Source of the DNA: Burkholderiaceae bacterium | GTDB lineage: Bacteria > Pseudomonadota > Gammaproteobacteria > Burkholderiales > Burkholderiaceae_C | Reading direction: 5' to 3' | NCBI GenBank assembly: GCA_017848435.1 | Contig: JAFEHU010000001.1 | Span: forward strand, 1 to 47,070 | Length of the DNA stretch: 47,070 bases | In this document: positions 9,661 to 17,989 of the stretch, piece by piece | Position numbering within the stretch: the stretch's first letter is position 1 | Layout: each line of letters begins with the position of its first letter | The notes under the pieces: model-generated | Databases searched by the model: none | The model's input: only the letters and a program-made list of their open reading frames with translations | What the model was told of the DNA's origin: nothing | Translations under genes and position numbers: made by a program

Positions 9661-10368
9661 GTGAACAAGCTCTATCCCTCCGCTGCAGACGCGCTCAAGG
9701 GCGTTGTGGCAGACGGCCAGTTGATGGCGGTCGGCGGCTTCGGCCTGTGCGGCATCCCCGAGGCCCTGATCGACGCGCTGCGCGACAGCGGCGTCAAAAA
9801 CCTCACTGTGATTTCCAACAACGCCGGTGTGGACGGCTTCGGCCTCGGCAAGCTGCTGGAAACGCGCCAGATCAAGAAAATGATCTCCAGCTACGTGGGC
9901 GAGAACAAGGAGTTCGAGCGCCAGTACCTGGCCGGCGAGCTGGAGCTTGAATTCACGCCGCAGGGCACGCTGGCGGAGAAGCTGCGCGCCGGCGGCGCCG
10001 GCATTCCGGCGTTCTTCACCAAGACCGGTGTCGGCACCATCGTGGCCGACGGCAAGGAGCTGCGCGAGTTCGACGGCGACACCTATGTGATGGAACGTTC
10101 GCTGGTACCGCAGGTGTCGCTGGTCAAGGCCTTCCGCGCCGACAAGTCGGGCAACCTGCAGTTCCGCCTGACCGCACGCAACTTCAACCCCGCCGCCGCG
10201 ATGGCCGGCAAGGTCTGTATCGTGGAGGTGGAAGAGGTGGTGGAGACCGGTGACATCGCGCCCGACGCGGTGCACCTGCCTGGCATTTACGTGCACCGCA
10301 TCGTGCACAACCCGACACCCGAAAAACGCATCGAGAAGCGCACCATCACCGAAAAGGCAGGGGTCTGA
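9661..10368 (+). CDS. scoA: 3-oxoacid CoA-transferase subunit A
   Basis: 235 aa starting at GTG 9661 ([14 protein letters not shown]), with AAGGAG at 9647-9652. It is the alpha subunit of succinyl-CoA:3-oxoacid CoA-transferase, which activates acetoacetate (or a related 3-oxoacid) with CoA from succinyl-CoA. Family motifs are [23 protein letters not shown] and [17 protein letters not shown]. Subunit B begins 2 bases after the stop, so the two are coupled. Other family members are PcaI (3-oxoadipate) and AtoD; sequence alone does not exclude a related substrate, but there are no aromatic-pathway genes nearby. Expression is probably governed by the divergent PAS-LuxR regulator. Confidence 0.92.
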   Translation: MNKLYPSAADALKGVVADGQLMAVGGFGLCGIPEALIDALRDSGVKNLTVISNNAGVDGFGLGKLLETRQIKKMISSYVGENKEFERQYLAGELELEFTPQGTLAEKLRAGGAGIPAFFTKTGVGTIVADGKELREFDGDTYVMERSLVPQVSLVKAFRADKSGNLQFRLTARNFNPAAAMAGKVCIVEVEEVVETGDIAPDAVHLPGIYVHRIVHNPTPEKRIEKRTITEKAGV

Positions 10369-10370
10369 AC

Positions 10371-11009
10371 ATGAGCTGGACACACGACCAAATGGCCGCC
10401 AAGGCGGCCTCCGAATTGCAAGACGGTTTTTACGTCAACCTGGGCATTGGCCTGCCCACGCTGGTAGCCAACCACGTGCGCGCCGACATCGACGTCTGGC
10501 TGCAAAGCGAAAACGGCATGCTGGGCATTGGCCCGTTTCCGACCGAAGACGAGGTCGACGCCGACCTCATCAATGCCGGTAAACAAACCGTGACCACCAT
10601 CAAGGGCAGCAGCATTTTTGGCAGCCACGACAGCTTTGCCATGATCCGTGGCGGCAAGATCAACCTCAGCATTCTGGGTGCGATGCAGGTCAGCGAGAAG
10701 GGCGACCTCGCCAACTGGATGATCCCCGGCAAGATGGTCAAAGGCATGGGCGGCGCCATGGACCTGGTGGCCGGCGTGAAGCGCGTGATCGTGCTGATGG
10801 AGCACGTGGCCAAGAAAAAAGACGGCACCGAAGACCTGAAGATCCTGCCGCAGTGCACCTTGCCGCTCACCGGCGTGGGCGTGGTCGACCGCATCATCAC
10901 CGACCTCGCGGTGATGGACGTCACCCCCGAGGGCCTGAAGCTGGTGGAGCTGGCGCCGGGCGTGACCCGCGAGGTGCTGCAGTCCAAGACCGGTGTGACG
11001 CTGGTCTGA
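10371..11009 (+). CDS. scoB: 3-oxoacid CoA-transferase subunit B
   Basis: 212 aa, the catalytic subunit of the transferase. The active-site glutamate that forms the glutamyl-CoA thioester lies in LQSENGMLG (about residue 45). Further motifs are [10 protein letters not shown] and the glycine-rich [18 protein letters not shown]. It begins 2 bases after the scoA stop and ends just before a strong terminator (11033-11076), giving a two-gene scoAB operon. With the SDR, thioesterase and acyl-CoA dehydrogenase of this window it suggests active use of short-chain 3-oxo or 3-hydroxy acids (ketone bodies, PHB turnover), which is inference. Confidence 0.93.
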   Translation: MSWTHDQMAAKAASELQDGFYVNLGIGLPTLVANHVRADIDVWLQSENGMLGIGPFPTEDEVDADLINAGKQTVTTIKGSSIFGSHDSFAMIRGGKINLSILGAMQVSEKGDLANWMIPGKMVKGMGGAMDLVAGVKRVIVLMEHVAKKKDGTEDLKILPQCTLPLTGVGVVDRIITDLAVMDVTPEGLKLVELAPGVTREVLQSKTGVTLV

Positions 11010-11032
11010 ACTCAACCGCGCTCGCTCTCCCC

Positions 11033-11076
11033 AATCCCCTGGGTTCGGCGTTGGCCGACCCAGGGGATTTCTTTTT
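11033..11076 (+). terminator. Rho-independent terminator after scoB
   Basis: 12-bp stem AATCCCCTGGGT (11033-11044) / ACCCAGGGGATT (11058-11069) with a further inner CGGC/GCCG pairing, followed by TTTCTTTTT. It lies 23 bases after the scoB stop. Confidence 0.9.
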
Positions 11077-11205
11077 CCCGTGTGTGGCGTGATCAGAAAG
11101 TAAGGCGGTTGAATGGCGCTGTTTTTGACGCCTTGGCATTTTGGATTGCTGCTAAAAATACGACCTCCTTCGCTTGCCGTATTTCCTGCGCTCCCGCGCG
11201 TCACC

Positions 11206-12876
11206 ATGAACACCCTCCGGCATCCAATGCCAGACGCCGCTTTAGGCGTTGCCCCGGTGGGCAGTCAAAGAACCAAAGAACGGTTCCGGCTCAGCTTGCG
11301 CAGCTGGCTGGTGACCCTGGTCTTGCTGGTGCTGGTGCCCGTGTTTGTCTTCACCGTTCTGACCACGCTGGAAATGCACAGAGCCCGTCAGAACGCCGTC
11401 ATGGCGGAACTGGCCCAGCGCGCGGAATCCACCGGACACGCTGTCAGTGAACGCCTTGGCACCGCGATCGGGTACTTGAGTGCGCTGGCCACCTCCAACG
11501 CTGCGGTGACCGAGAACATCCCGGTGCTGTACGCACACGCGCAACGTGTGGCCGAAATGAACCCCGGAATCACGGGGATCGCCTTGGTCAATACCGACCG
11601 GCGAATGGTTTTTTTCACCCGCCGTCCTCTGGGGGAGGTCTTGGCCAAACCACGCAACACCGACACCAGCGATGCCGTGTTTGCCACCGGTCAGCCCGCA
11701 GTGTCCGGCCTGTTCACTGGCCCGTATTCCAACAAGGCCGTGATGTCGCTGGGTGTGCCGATCCACCAGGGGGACAAGGTGGCTTACACCCTGTTGATGG
11801 TACTCACCAGCGACTCTTTCAACCAGCTTCTGGCGCAGCAAAAACTGCCTGAAGACTGGGTTGCCGTCATCGTGGATCAGCAGGGCAAGATTCTGGCGCG
11901 CACCCACGCGCCCGAGCGTTTTGTTGGGCAGAACGTATCGACCACCCTGATGGCCAAACTGAAGGCGGGCGCCTACGGACTGGGTGACGGTATCACCAAG
12001 GACGGCATCGAGGTCAAGACCGACATTGTTCCCCTGCAGCCCTGGGGCTGGAAGATGGTGGTGAGCGTTCCCTCGGCTTCGCTCAACCAGCCACTCAACC
12101 GATCGCTGGGCATGTTGATGGTTGTGGGGGGTGTCTTCACTGTCCTGGGCGTGACGGCGGCATTCGCGCTGGCGCGGCGCATCACGCGTTGGGTTTCTGC
12201 TGTCGCCGCCAGTACACACGCGCTGCAGCGCGGTGACGCGGTACCGGCATTGCGCAGCCGGATCGTTGAGCTCGATGACATGGCGAAGTCCTTGAAAACT
12301 GCCGACCGCCGGGCCCGCCAGATAAGCGCCTTGCTGTCGCATACAGAGCAAAGGCAGCAGGAGGTTGTTGCAGAGCTTGTCAGTGCACAACGGGATGGTC
12401 TGACGGGTTTGGCCGGCCGCAGCCTGTTTCTGGCGCAAGGCGATGGCATGCTCCGCAGCATGCCTGCCGGCCACCAGATGGCGCTGCTGTTTGTTGACCT
12501 GGACAATTTCAAGCAGGTCAATGATGCCTCCGGCCATGAGTCGGGCGACCACGTGCTGGTGCGCACCGCCGAGGCGCTGCTGGCAAGCAGCCGTCAATCC
12601 GACATCGTGGGCCGGTTCGGTGGCGACGAGTTTGTGGTCTGCCTGTGTGCGCCGGATGAAGCCGTTGCCGCCATCGCACAGGCGCTCGCAGCGAGGATCA
12701 TCGCCGCTGTGGCGGCCATTGGCATGGGCGTGGGGTGCAGCGTTGGCATCGCCTACAGCAGCGACACCGACACCGACATTGCGGGCCTGTTGCGCTGTGC
12801 CGACGAGGCCATGTACGACGCCAAACGCCTGGGGAAAAACCGCATTTTCTCAGCGTCCCAACTCCAGGCCGCCTGA
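11206..12876 (+). CDS. Membrane diguanylate cyclase: dCache-like sensor, HAMP, GGDEF
   Basis: 556 aa from the ATG at 11206. A transmembrane helix (~33-55) is followed by a ~240-residue periplasmic sensor (PDC/dCache-like, with a WVAVIVDQQGKILARTH segment), a second helix (~300-325), a HAMP region and a C-terminal GGDEF domain. The active-site motif is intact (GGDEF, residues 472-476), and the inhibitory RxxD I-site is present exactly five residues upstream (RQSD, 463-466), so an active, feedback-inhibited c-di-GMP synthase is predicted. No EAL domain is present. The frame is open back to an ATG at 11113 with weak AAGGCGG, but bases 11110-11190 are AT-richer than genuine codons here, so I prefer 11206. 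It appears to stand alone. Confidence 0.88.
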   Translation: MNTLRHPMPDAALGVAPVGSQRTKERFRLSLRSWLVTLVLLVLVPVFVFTVLTTLEMHRARQNAVMAELAQRAESTGHAVSERLGTAIGYLSALATSNAAVTENIPVLYAHAQRVAEMNPGITGIALVNTDRRMVFFTRRPLGEVLAKPRNTDTSDAVFATGQPAVSGLFTGPYSNKAVMSLGVPIHQGDKVAYTLLMVLTSDSFNQLLAQQKLPEDWVAVIVDQQGKILARTHAPERFVGQNVSTTLMAKLKAGAYGLGDGITKDGIEVKTDIVPLQPWGWKMVVSVPSASLNQPLNRSLGMLMVVGGVFTVLGVTAAFALARRITRWVSAVAASTHALQRGDAVPALRSRIVELDDMAKSLKTADRRARQISALLSHTEQRQQEVVAELVSAQRDGLTGLAGRSLFLAQGDGMLRSMPAGHQMALLFVDLDNFKQVNDASGHESGDHVLVRTAEALLASSRQSDIVGRFGGDEFVVCLCAPDEAVAAIAQALAARIIAAVAAIGMGVGCSVGIAYSSDTDTDIAGLLRCADEAMYDAKRLGKNRIFSASQLQAA

Positions 12877-12883
12877 AGCGCCA

Positions 12884-12932
12884 GGCGAATTCCCGGCCGA
12901 GGCAGGCCTGAGCCCGGTGCCGGGAATGCGCC
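12884..12932. terminator. Long hairpin between convergent gene ends (possible bidirectional terminator)
   Basis: Perfect 9-bp arms ATTCCCGGC (12889-12897) and GCCGGGAAT (12919-12927), extended by GGCG/CGCC after one mismatch, in the 70 bases between two convergent stops. There is no T-tract, so termination is only inferred. Confidence 0.45.
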
Positions 12933-12946
12933 GGTTGGCGAAGCGT

Positions 12947-13432
12947 TTACTTGACCGTGATTTCGATCGTCTTGCTCAACTTCTCACCATAAGACTGGTG
13001 GGCGCCGTTGGCCAGCTGGGCGGTGAGCTTGTACTTGCCCGGTGCCAGGGTGATGTCGGCTTCGGTCTGGGCCTTGCCGTAGTGCAGGTGGGTGTCGTCC
13101 ATCGGAATGGTCTGGCCTTCGGCGATCGGGCCGGTGTTGATCAGCAGGTGGTGGTGGCCCGAGCCGGCGGCAATGGCACCAGCGGGTTCGATCTTCACGC
13201 CTTCAGCGCCAAACTTGACCTTGAACGGCGACGACACGGTGGCGCCATCGGCTGGCTCGGTGATCGTGATCGAGCCGGTGGGCGCTGCCACGGGTGCCGG
13301 TGCGGCGGCCGCAGGTGCAGCAGCAGGCGGGGCTTCAGCCGCCGGTGTGGGGGTCTTGTTGCAGCCCGCCAGCAGCACCATGCCCAGGCAAGCTGCGGCA
13401 GTGCCAGTCAGAAAACGTTTGTTGATGTTCAT
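12947..13432 (-). CDS. DUF4399 lipoprotein
   Basis: 161 aa. A lipoprotein signal peptide ends in LLAGC, with lipidated Cys24. An Ala/Pro-rich linker (~25-52) is followed by a DUF4399 domain: TEPADGATVSSPFKVKFG, the His-rich SGHHHLLINT, then HLHYGKAQTEADI and LAPGKYKLTAQLANGAHQSY. The histidines suggest metal binding, but the family has no established function. It is predicted to be anchored in the outer or inner membrane, facing the periplasm. It is monocistronic: upstream is the tRNA-Gly gene on the same strand, downstream the convergent diguanylate cyclase. Confidence 0.88.
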   Translation of the reverse strand: MNINKRFLTGTAAACLGMVLLAGCNKTPTPAAEAPPAAAPAAAAPAPVAAPTGSITITEPADGATVSSPFKVKFGAEGVKIEPAGAIAAGSGHHHLLINTGPIAEGQTIPMDDTHLHYGKAQTEADITLAPGKYKLTAQLANGAHQSYGEKLSKTIEITVK

Positions 13433-13564
13433 GGGTGTTCCTTCGTTGGTGGAGAAATCGGCATCCAGCGCCGTGGACGGATTCTAGGAAAGAAGACGCA
13501 CAAACCCAGGGTTTGGCCACACAGTCGCGGCGCTGTCCTACAAAGGCTGTTGGGCGGCGTGGAC

Positions 13565-13638
13565 TGGAGCGGGTGAAGGGAATCGAACCCTCGTATGAAG
13601 CTTGGGAAGCTGCCGTTCTGCCATTGAACTACACCCGC
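13565..13638 (-). tRNA. tRNA-Gly (anticodon CCC)
   Basis: 74 nt including an encoded CCA. The 7-bp acceptor stem GCGGGTG/CACCCGC, D-arm GTTC/GAAC, T-arm GAGGG-TTCGATT-CCCTT and anticodon loop TTCCCAA all fold. The anticodon CCC reads the glycine codon GGG. The anticodon stem GCAGC/GCTTC contains one C-U mismatch at its second pair. The order of bases closely parallels E. coli glyU. Confidence 0.96.
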
Positions 13639-14008
13639 ACTCAGCAACCTGTTGGTTTCAATGGGTTGCCGTTATAAGTGCTTGATTTTCATGGGGAAAC
13701 CAGGATTTTTGTTGGCCTTGTTTCCCCTTGCTGCACCGATGGTACAGGGCTGTGCTTGCAGCCTGTGGTTGGCAGTATACGGGCATTTTTTTGTGCCGTG
13801 AGCGCCGCCAGGCTTCCGGGGCAGGGGCCTTTCGCCTTGACAGGCCCACCCTGCCCAGCCGTTGCTTCACATGGGTTCCAGGCCCGCTGGGCCCCGGGCA
13901 ATTTGCCTGCGCTGGCGTGCGGGCGGTTTTTTCTGGCCTGGGCTGCCTAGCATGGCGCCCGGCTCGTCGTGTGGACGGGCCGCTGGCAACACAACTCAGG
14001 AGCGGAAC
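13639..14008. other. 370-base intergenic region with tRNA-Gly promoter candidate and an inverted repeat
   Basis: On the minus strand TATAAC (13676-13671) with TTTCCC 17 bases upstream is a weak promoter candidate for the tRNA. A perfect 8-bp inverted repeat GGGGAAAC (13693-13700) / GTTTCCCC (13720-13727) overlaps that -35. A short GGCA-T7-GTGCC hairpin occurs near 13780. The right half should hold the promoter of the DUF3047 operon; a TTGACA at 13837-13842 has no convincing -10 partner. I see no gene here. Confidence 0.4.
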
Positions 14009-15187
14009 ATGCGGAAATGGATGGGGAGGGTGGTGGTGGCGCTGTGTCTGGCCCAGACGGGCTGGGCCATCGCGTCGGACGGTACAGGCCACGACGCGTT
14101 CGAGCGGCAGATCAAGACGGTGCTGGCACCGCTGGCGGGCCAGGCCGTGGCCGGGCTCAAGGTGCTGCACCTGAGCGCCGACGTGGGACCGTGGCAAGAC
14201 ACCGGCATGCAGGTCCAGCCGGGGGAGCGCATCACCCTGGTGCTGACGGGCCAGGTGTGGCTGTCGCGTCAGCACCAGCTGGCGCTGGAGCCTTATCTGC
14301 AGGTCTGGCACCGCATCGGCGACCGTGGCCAGATCGCCCGCGGCGCGCGCAACACCGACACCTTCACCGCCCGCGAGTCGGGCACCCTGCAGTTGAAGAA
14401 CCTGCCCACCCGCTGGCTGGACCGCCAGGGGCGCTACACCGGCGAACCGGCGGCGGTGAACCCCGACGCTGGGGGCGGTGTGCACATCGCTGTGATCCGC
14501 TGGGCCAAGGGAGCCGATGTGCCGGCCGAACTGGGCCGGCTGGCCGCACAGGCCGACGCGCCGGCCTGGCCTGCGGCCGAACGCGAACGGTTGGCCCATC
14601 CGGCGACGGCACCTGCCGGCTGGCAGTACCTGTGGGAGCTGGGTCCGGCGGACATTTTCAAGACGGTGGCCCCCAGCGCCGATGGCGGCCCTGCCAGCCC
14701 CCGTCTGGGGGTACACACGCACAAGGACGTCGCCATCCTGCAAAAACCGGTGCAGCAGGTGCTGACGCCACAGACCCGCTTGCAATGGTCCTGGCGCATC
14801 GACGCCTTGCCGGCTCTGGGCCCGGAGAACAGCCCCATTCACCATGACTATCTGAGCATTGCCGTGGAATTCGACAACGGCCAGGACCTGACCTACCTGT
14901 GGAGTCGCGAGCTGCCGGTGGGCCTGAGTTTCCGCTGCCCGCTGGTGGGCTGGAAAGACCGGGAAACCCACATCGTGGCCCGCTCCGGCAGTGGCGACCT
15001 GCAGAAGTGGCTGAACGAGGATGTCAATGTGTGGGAGGACTACCGGCGCGCCGTTGGCGGGCCCATGCCACGCCGCATCACCCGGGTCTGGGTGATTGCC
15101 AACAGCGTGTTTGGTCGCCAGACCGGCACCGCGCAACTGGCCGACATCCGCCTGCAGAACGGCGTCCGGCAACTGAAAGTGTGGTGA
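14009..15187 (+). CDS. Exported DUF3047-like protein with N-terminal beta-sandwich region
   Basis: 392 aa from the ATG at 14009, preceded by CAGGAGCGG. A signal peptide (MRKWMGRVVVALCLAQTGWA, cleavage near residue 20) predicts a periplasmic location. Residues ~50-180 contain GERITLVLTGQVWLSR, NTDTFTARESGTLQL and GVHIAVIRW, a beta-rich pattern recalling PA-IL-type sugar-binding modules; this is a weak resemblance. The C-terminal ~200 residues (LQWSWRIDALPALG, DYLSIAVEF, YLWSRELPVG, HIVARSGSGDLQKW, VWEDYRRAVGGPMPRRITRV) follow the DUF3047 pattern, also of unknown function. It is the first gene of a four-gene unit with a Sel1 protein (3 bases downstream) and a two-component system, so it may supply or modify the signal. 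Confidence 0.8.
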   Translation: MRKWMGRVVVALCLAQTGWAIASDGTGHDAFERQIKTVLAPLAGQAVAGLKVLHLSADVGPWQDTGMQVQPGERITLVLTGQVWLSRQHQLALEPYLQVWHRIGDRGQIARGARNTDTFTARESGTLQLKNLPTRWLDRQGRYTGEPAAVNPDAGGGVHIAVIRWAKGADVPAELGRLAAQADAPAWPAAERERLAHPATAPAGWQYLWELGPADIFKTVAPSADGGPASPRLGVHTHKDVAILQKPVQQVLTPQTRLQWSWRIDALPALGPENSPIHHDYLSIAVEFDNGQDLTYLWSRELPVGLSFRCPLVGWKDRETHIVARSGSGDLQKWLNEDVNVWEDYRRAVGGPMPRRITRVWVIANSVFGRQTGTAQLADIRLQNGVRQLKVW

Positions 15188-15190
15188 AGC

Positions 15191-16570
15191 ATGAAACCGT
15201 TGTTGTTTTCCCATCTGGCCCGTGCTGGGCTGCTGGTCGATGGTTTGTTGCTGGCACTGTCGGCCCATGCGGCAGGCGCCGCCAGCCCGCTGACGGTGCC
15301 GGTGGACGTGGCCCCGGTGCGGGCCTGGCAGGCGCTGCAGCGGCAGGCCGAGGCCGATGCACTGCCGGTGCTGGCGCAGGATGCCGACCGCTTTGAGACC
15401 ACCCTGCGGCTGCCGGGTGCCGGCCCGGTGCACATCGGTGTCGACTGGGACGCGCAGGGCGGGGGCAGCCGTCTCCAATGGCAGACCGACGGCACCGACC
15501 CGCAGCTGGCGGCCGACTGGATGGCCCGGGTGGCGCAGCGGGCGCTGGCCACGCCGCCGGACAACCCCTTGTGCCAGGGCCCGCAGGCCACGCCCGAGGC
15601 CCTGGCCGAAGCCGATGCGGGGCATCAGGCCCCCACCTGCCGCTACGGGGCGGGGCAGTTCTCGTCGGCGTTGTTCGAGCTGGAGAAATGCGGGGACTTC
15701 GAAAGCTCGCTGAAGATCCTGGCCGCCTGTGTGGCCGAGAAACACGCGGGCGGCCTGATCCGCCTGGCCAGCTTTTACGACAACGGCTACGGCGTGCCGC
15801 GCCGCCCGGAGCGCATGACCGAGTTTCTGCGCCAGGCCGCAGAAAGCGACACCCCAGGTTACGCGGCAATGGGGCGGCTGCACTATGCCACCGCGCTGTA
15901 CTTTGGTGTGGGCGTGGCGGCCGACCGGGCCCAGGGCCGGGCCTTGTTCGAGTCGCTGGCGGCTGCCGGCAACGCCGATGCGCGCAGCTTTCTGGCCACC
16001 GGGCGGCACAGCGCCTGGCTGCGGCCCGATGGCACACCTTATGTCGACCCGCTGTGGCAGCCCGCCGCGCCGGTGGACGCCCCCGAGGCCACACTGTCGC
16101 GCGACCGCTCGGGGAACGAGTTCAGCTACGGCGCCCATGTGCACAGCACCAGCCGCTTCAAGTGCCTGTACGGCTACGTGGCCGACAAGACCGGCGACCA
16201 CGCGGCAGCGATCCAGATCTTCGAGGACTGCATCGCCCGCTGGAACGACGTCTACTCCATGCTGTGGCTGGCGCAGATCCTGGAGAGCGGTGTGGGGGCG
16301 CCACGCGATCTGGTGCGGGCCACCGCCCTGATGCGGCGTGGTGCCGAAAGCGACGATGCCACCGGCTATGGCGCGCTGGCCCGCTACCACTATGGCGTGG
16401 CCCTGCACCAGGGCCAGGGGGTGGGGCAAGACGTGGTGGCGGCCCGGCACTGGCTGGAGCGGGCTGGCCGCGAGGGGGTGCCCGAGGCCCGGCAGTATTT
16501 GGCGCTGCATTTTTCGGCCCCCGCCATCATGGCCACCGAGTCTCCCGATGGCCCGCACGTGCGGCGCTAG
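15191..16570 (+). CDS. Exported Sel1-repeat protein
   Basis: 459 aa. An N-terminal signal peptide (LLVDGLLLALSAHAAGA, cleavage near residue 28) predicts export. A non-repeat region to ~residue 130 precedes two groups of Sel1-like (TPR-related) helical repeats, recognisable by AGGLIRLASFYDNGYGVPRR, LHYATALYFGVGVAADRAQG, LWLAQILESGVGAPRDLVRA and YHYGVALHQGQGVGQDVVAA. Several Cys residues could form periplasmic disulfides. Such repeats mediate protein-protein contact. Placed 3 bases after the DUF3047-like gene and 39 bases before a sensor kinase, it could be the kinase's periplasmic accessory protein. That role is inferred from context only. Confidence 0.85.
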   Translation: MKPLLFSHLARAGLLVDGLLLALSAHAAGAASPLTVPVDVAPVRAWQALQRQAEADALPVLAQDADRFETTLRLPGAGPVHIGVDWDAQGGGSRLQWQTDGTDPQLAADWMARVAQRALATPPDNPLCQGPQATPEALAEADAGHQAPTCRYGAGQFSSALFELEKCGDFESSLKILAACVAEKHAGGLIRLASFYDNGYGVPRRPERMTEFLRQAAESDTPGYAAMGRLHYATALYFGVGVAADRAQGRALFESLAAAGNADARSFLATGRHSAWLRPDGTPYVDPLWQPAAPVDAPEATLSRDRSGNEFSYGAHVHSTSRFKCLYGYVADKTGDHAAAIQIFEDCIARWNDVYSMLWLAQILESGVGAPRDLVRATALMRRGAESDDATGYGALARYHYGVALHQGQGVGQDVVAARHWLERAGREGVPEARQYLALHFSAPAIMATESPDGPHVRR

Positions 16571-16609
16571 CCGGGGTGGCAGTGGTGTTTGCCACCACAA
16601 TATCGGGCC

Positions 16610-17989
16610 ATGCGTGTTCTGACACCTCTGTTTTCTGCCGCGCCCGTGCTGAACCTCAAGCGTCGCCTGTTCTGGGGCATCGTGGCCAGCACGCTGCTGA
16701 TCGCCGGGCTGGCCGGGCTGTATGCGCTGGCCCAGGCCCGCGAGCGCATCGCCACCGACCTCGGTCGGCTCGGTGGCACGCTTGGCCAGTTTGCATTGAA
16801 GGAGTTGCGCTTTGCCCCCGGCGAGTTCCAGTACCCGCTGGCGCCGGTGGACCTGGAGGTGTTCCAGGGCCTGGGCCAGTTGCTGCCGTTCTGCGTGCTG
16901 GTGACCGACATCCACGGCCAGGCCTTGTCGCAGCGCTGCTTCGGCGCAGCCGGCAGCGCACCGCCTTTGGTGACCGCGGTGCTGGCCCGTGCGTTGCACG
17001 GTGTGTCGGTGGCCCGGATACGGCTGGACCGTTACCCCGGCATCAAGGTTGGCGAAATGGTGGTATCGCCTCACCTCCAGGCCGAGGCCGACCGGCTGTG
17101 GCAGCAATGGCAGCTGCTGCTGGCGATCACGGCCGGGCTGGTGCTGGTCGGCATCGCGGTGCATGCCACGGTGGGGCGGGCCCTGCGCCCCACCCACACC
17201 ATGCTGGCCACGCTGGCCCGCATGGAAGGCGGCGACCTGCAGGCCCGCATGCCGCATTTCGCGCTGGTGGAACTGGAACGCATCGGCACGGTGTTCAACC
17301 AGCTCGCCGATCGCCTGCAGCACACCATTGCCGGCCAGCGCGAACTGGCGGACCGCCTGTTGCGGGTGCGCGAAGAAGAGCGGCGCCACCTGTCCCGCGA
17401 ACTGCACGACGAGTTCGGGCAGAGCCTGGCGTCCATCAACGCCGAGGCCGCCTATGCCGGCGAGGTGGCGCGCGAGTCGCTGCCGGGCCTGGTGGCCTGC
17501 ATCGACGCCATCAGCCGTGCGACCACCGCCATGATGGACACCTTGCAGCACCTGGTGCGGCGCCTGCGCCCGCCAGGTCTGGACGCCTTTGGCCTGGAGG
17601 CCAGCCTGCGGCAGATGCTGGAGGGCTGGCGCCACCGTGCGGGCGGCCGCTGCCAATGCGCTTTGCAGACCACCGGGTCGGTGGACCAGGTGCCGGACGC
17701 GATGGCGGTCCACCTGTACCGGCTGGTGCAGGAAAGTCTGACGAATGCGCTGCGCCACGGCCAGGCGACCCAGGTTGATGTGGCGCTGGCGGTGACGGAG
17801 GACGAGGTGCGGCTGGTGGTGGTGGACAACGGCCAATTCCGCAGCGTGCCAGCCCACGCACCGGGCCATGGCCTGCTGGGCATGCACGAGCGGGTGCTGG
17901 CACTGGGGGGCGAGATCGCCACCCAGGTGCGCCAGCCGCATGGCTGGCAGGTGCAGGTGCGGCTGCCGCTTCTCCGGGAGGCCGCATGA
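16610..17989 (+). CDS. Sensor histidine kinase, HAMP-HisKA_3 (NarX/UhpB type)
   Basis: 459 aa from the ATG at 16610. Transmembrane helices lie at ~19-41 and ~167-188, enclosing a ~125-residue periplasmic sensor of no recognised type. A HAMP linker (~190-242) is followed by a HisKA_3 dimerisation domain with phospho-acceptor His266 in RHLSRELHDEFGQSL, and an HATPase_c domain with N-box LVQESLTNALRHG, VVVDNG and GHGLLGMHERV. The HDE sequence after the H is typical of kinases with both kinase and phosphatase activity. Its stop overlaps the regulator's start by 4 bases (ATGA), so the pair is cotranslated. An upstream TTG (16589) keeps the frame open but adds nothing family-like. Confidence 0.92.
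   Translation: MRVLTPLFSAAPVLNLKRRLFWGIVASTLLIAGLAGLYALAQARERIATDLGRLGGTLGQFALKELRFAPGEFQYPLAPVDLEVFQGLGQLLPFCVLVTDIHGQALSQRCFGAAGSAPPLVTAVLARALHGVSVARIRLDRYPGIKVGEMVVSPHLQAEADRLWQQWQLLLAITAGLVLVGIAVHATVGRALRPTHTMLATLARMEGGDLQARMPHFALVELERIGTVFNQLADRLQHTIAGQRELADRLLRVREEERRHLSRELHDEFGQSLASINAEAAYAGEVARESLPGLVACIDAISRATTAMMDTLQHLVRRLRPPGLDAFGLEASLRQMLEGWRHRAGGRCQCALQTTGSVDQVPDAMAVHLYRLVQESLTNALRHGQATQVDVALAVTEDEVRLVVVDNGQFRSVPAHAPGHGLLGMHERVLALGGEIATQVRQPHGWQVQVRLPLLREAA

Noticed and set aside
11113-11205. Extended N-terminus of the diguanylate cyclase from the ATG at 11113
   Set aside because: Base composition is poorer in GC and the residues are not signal- or family-like, although a weak AAGGCGG precedes it. 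Not fully excluded.
12940-13480. Low-complexity Ala/Pro codons (GCC/GCA/CCG runs) in the DUF4399 gene as a tandem DNA repeat
   Set aside because: They encode an ordinary Ala/Pro linker after a lipobox; there is no regular unit at the DNA level.
13658-17941. A 1427-codon open frame on the minus strand, and other very long antisense frames (for example 6179-8557 minus, 20204-21853 minus, 40387-42954 plus)
   Set aside because: They lie exactly opposite well-recognised genes in a high-GC genome, where stop codons are rare on the complementary strand. Their translations are His/Gln/Gly/Ala-rich and match no family.
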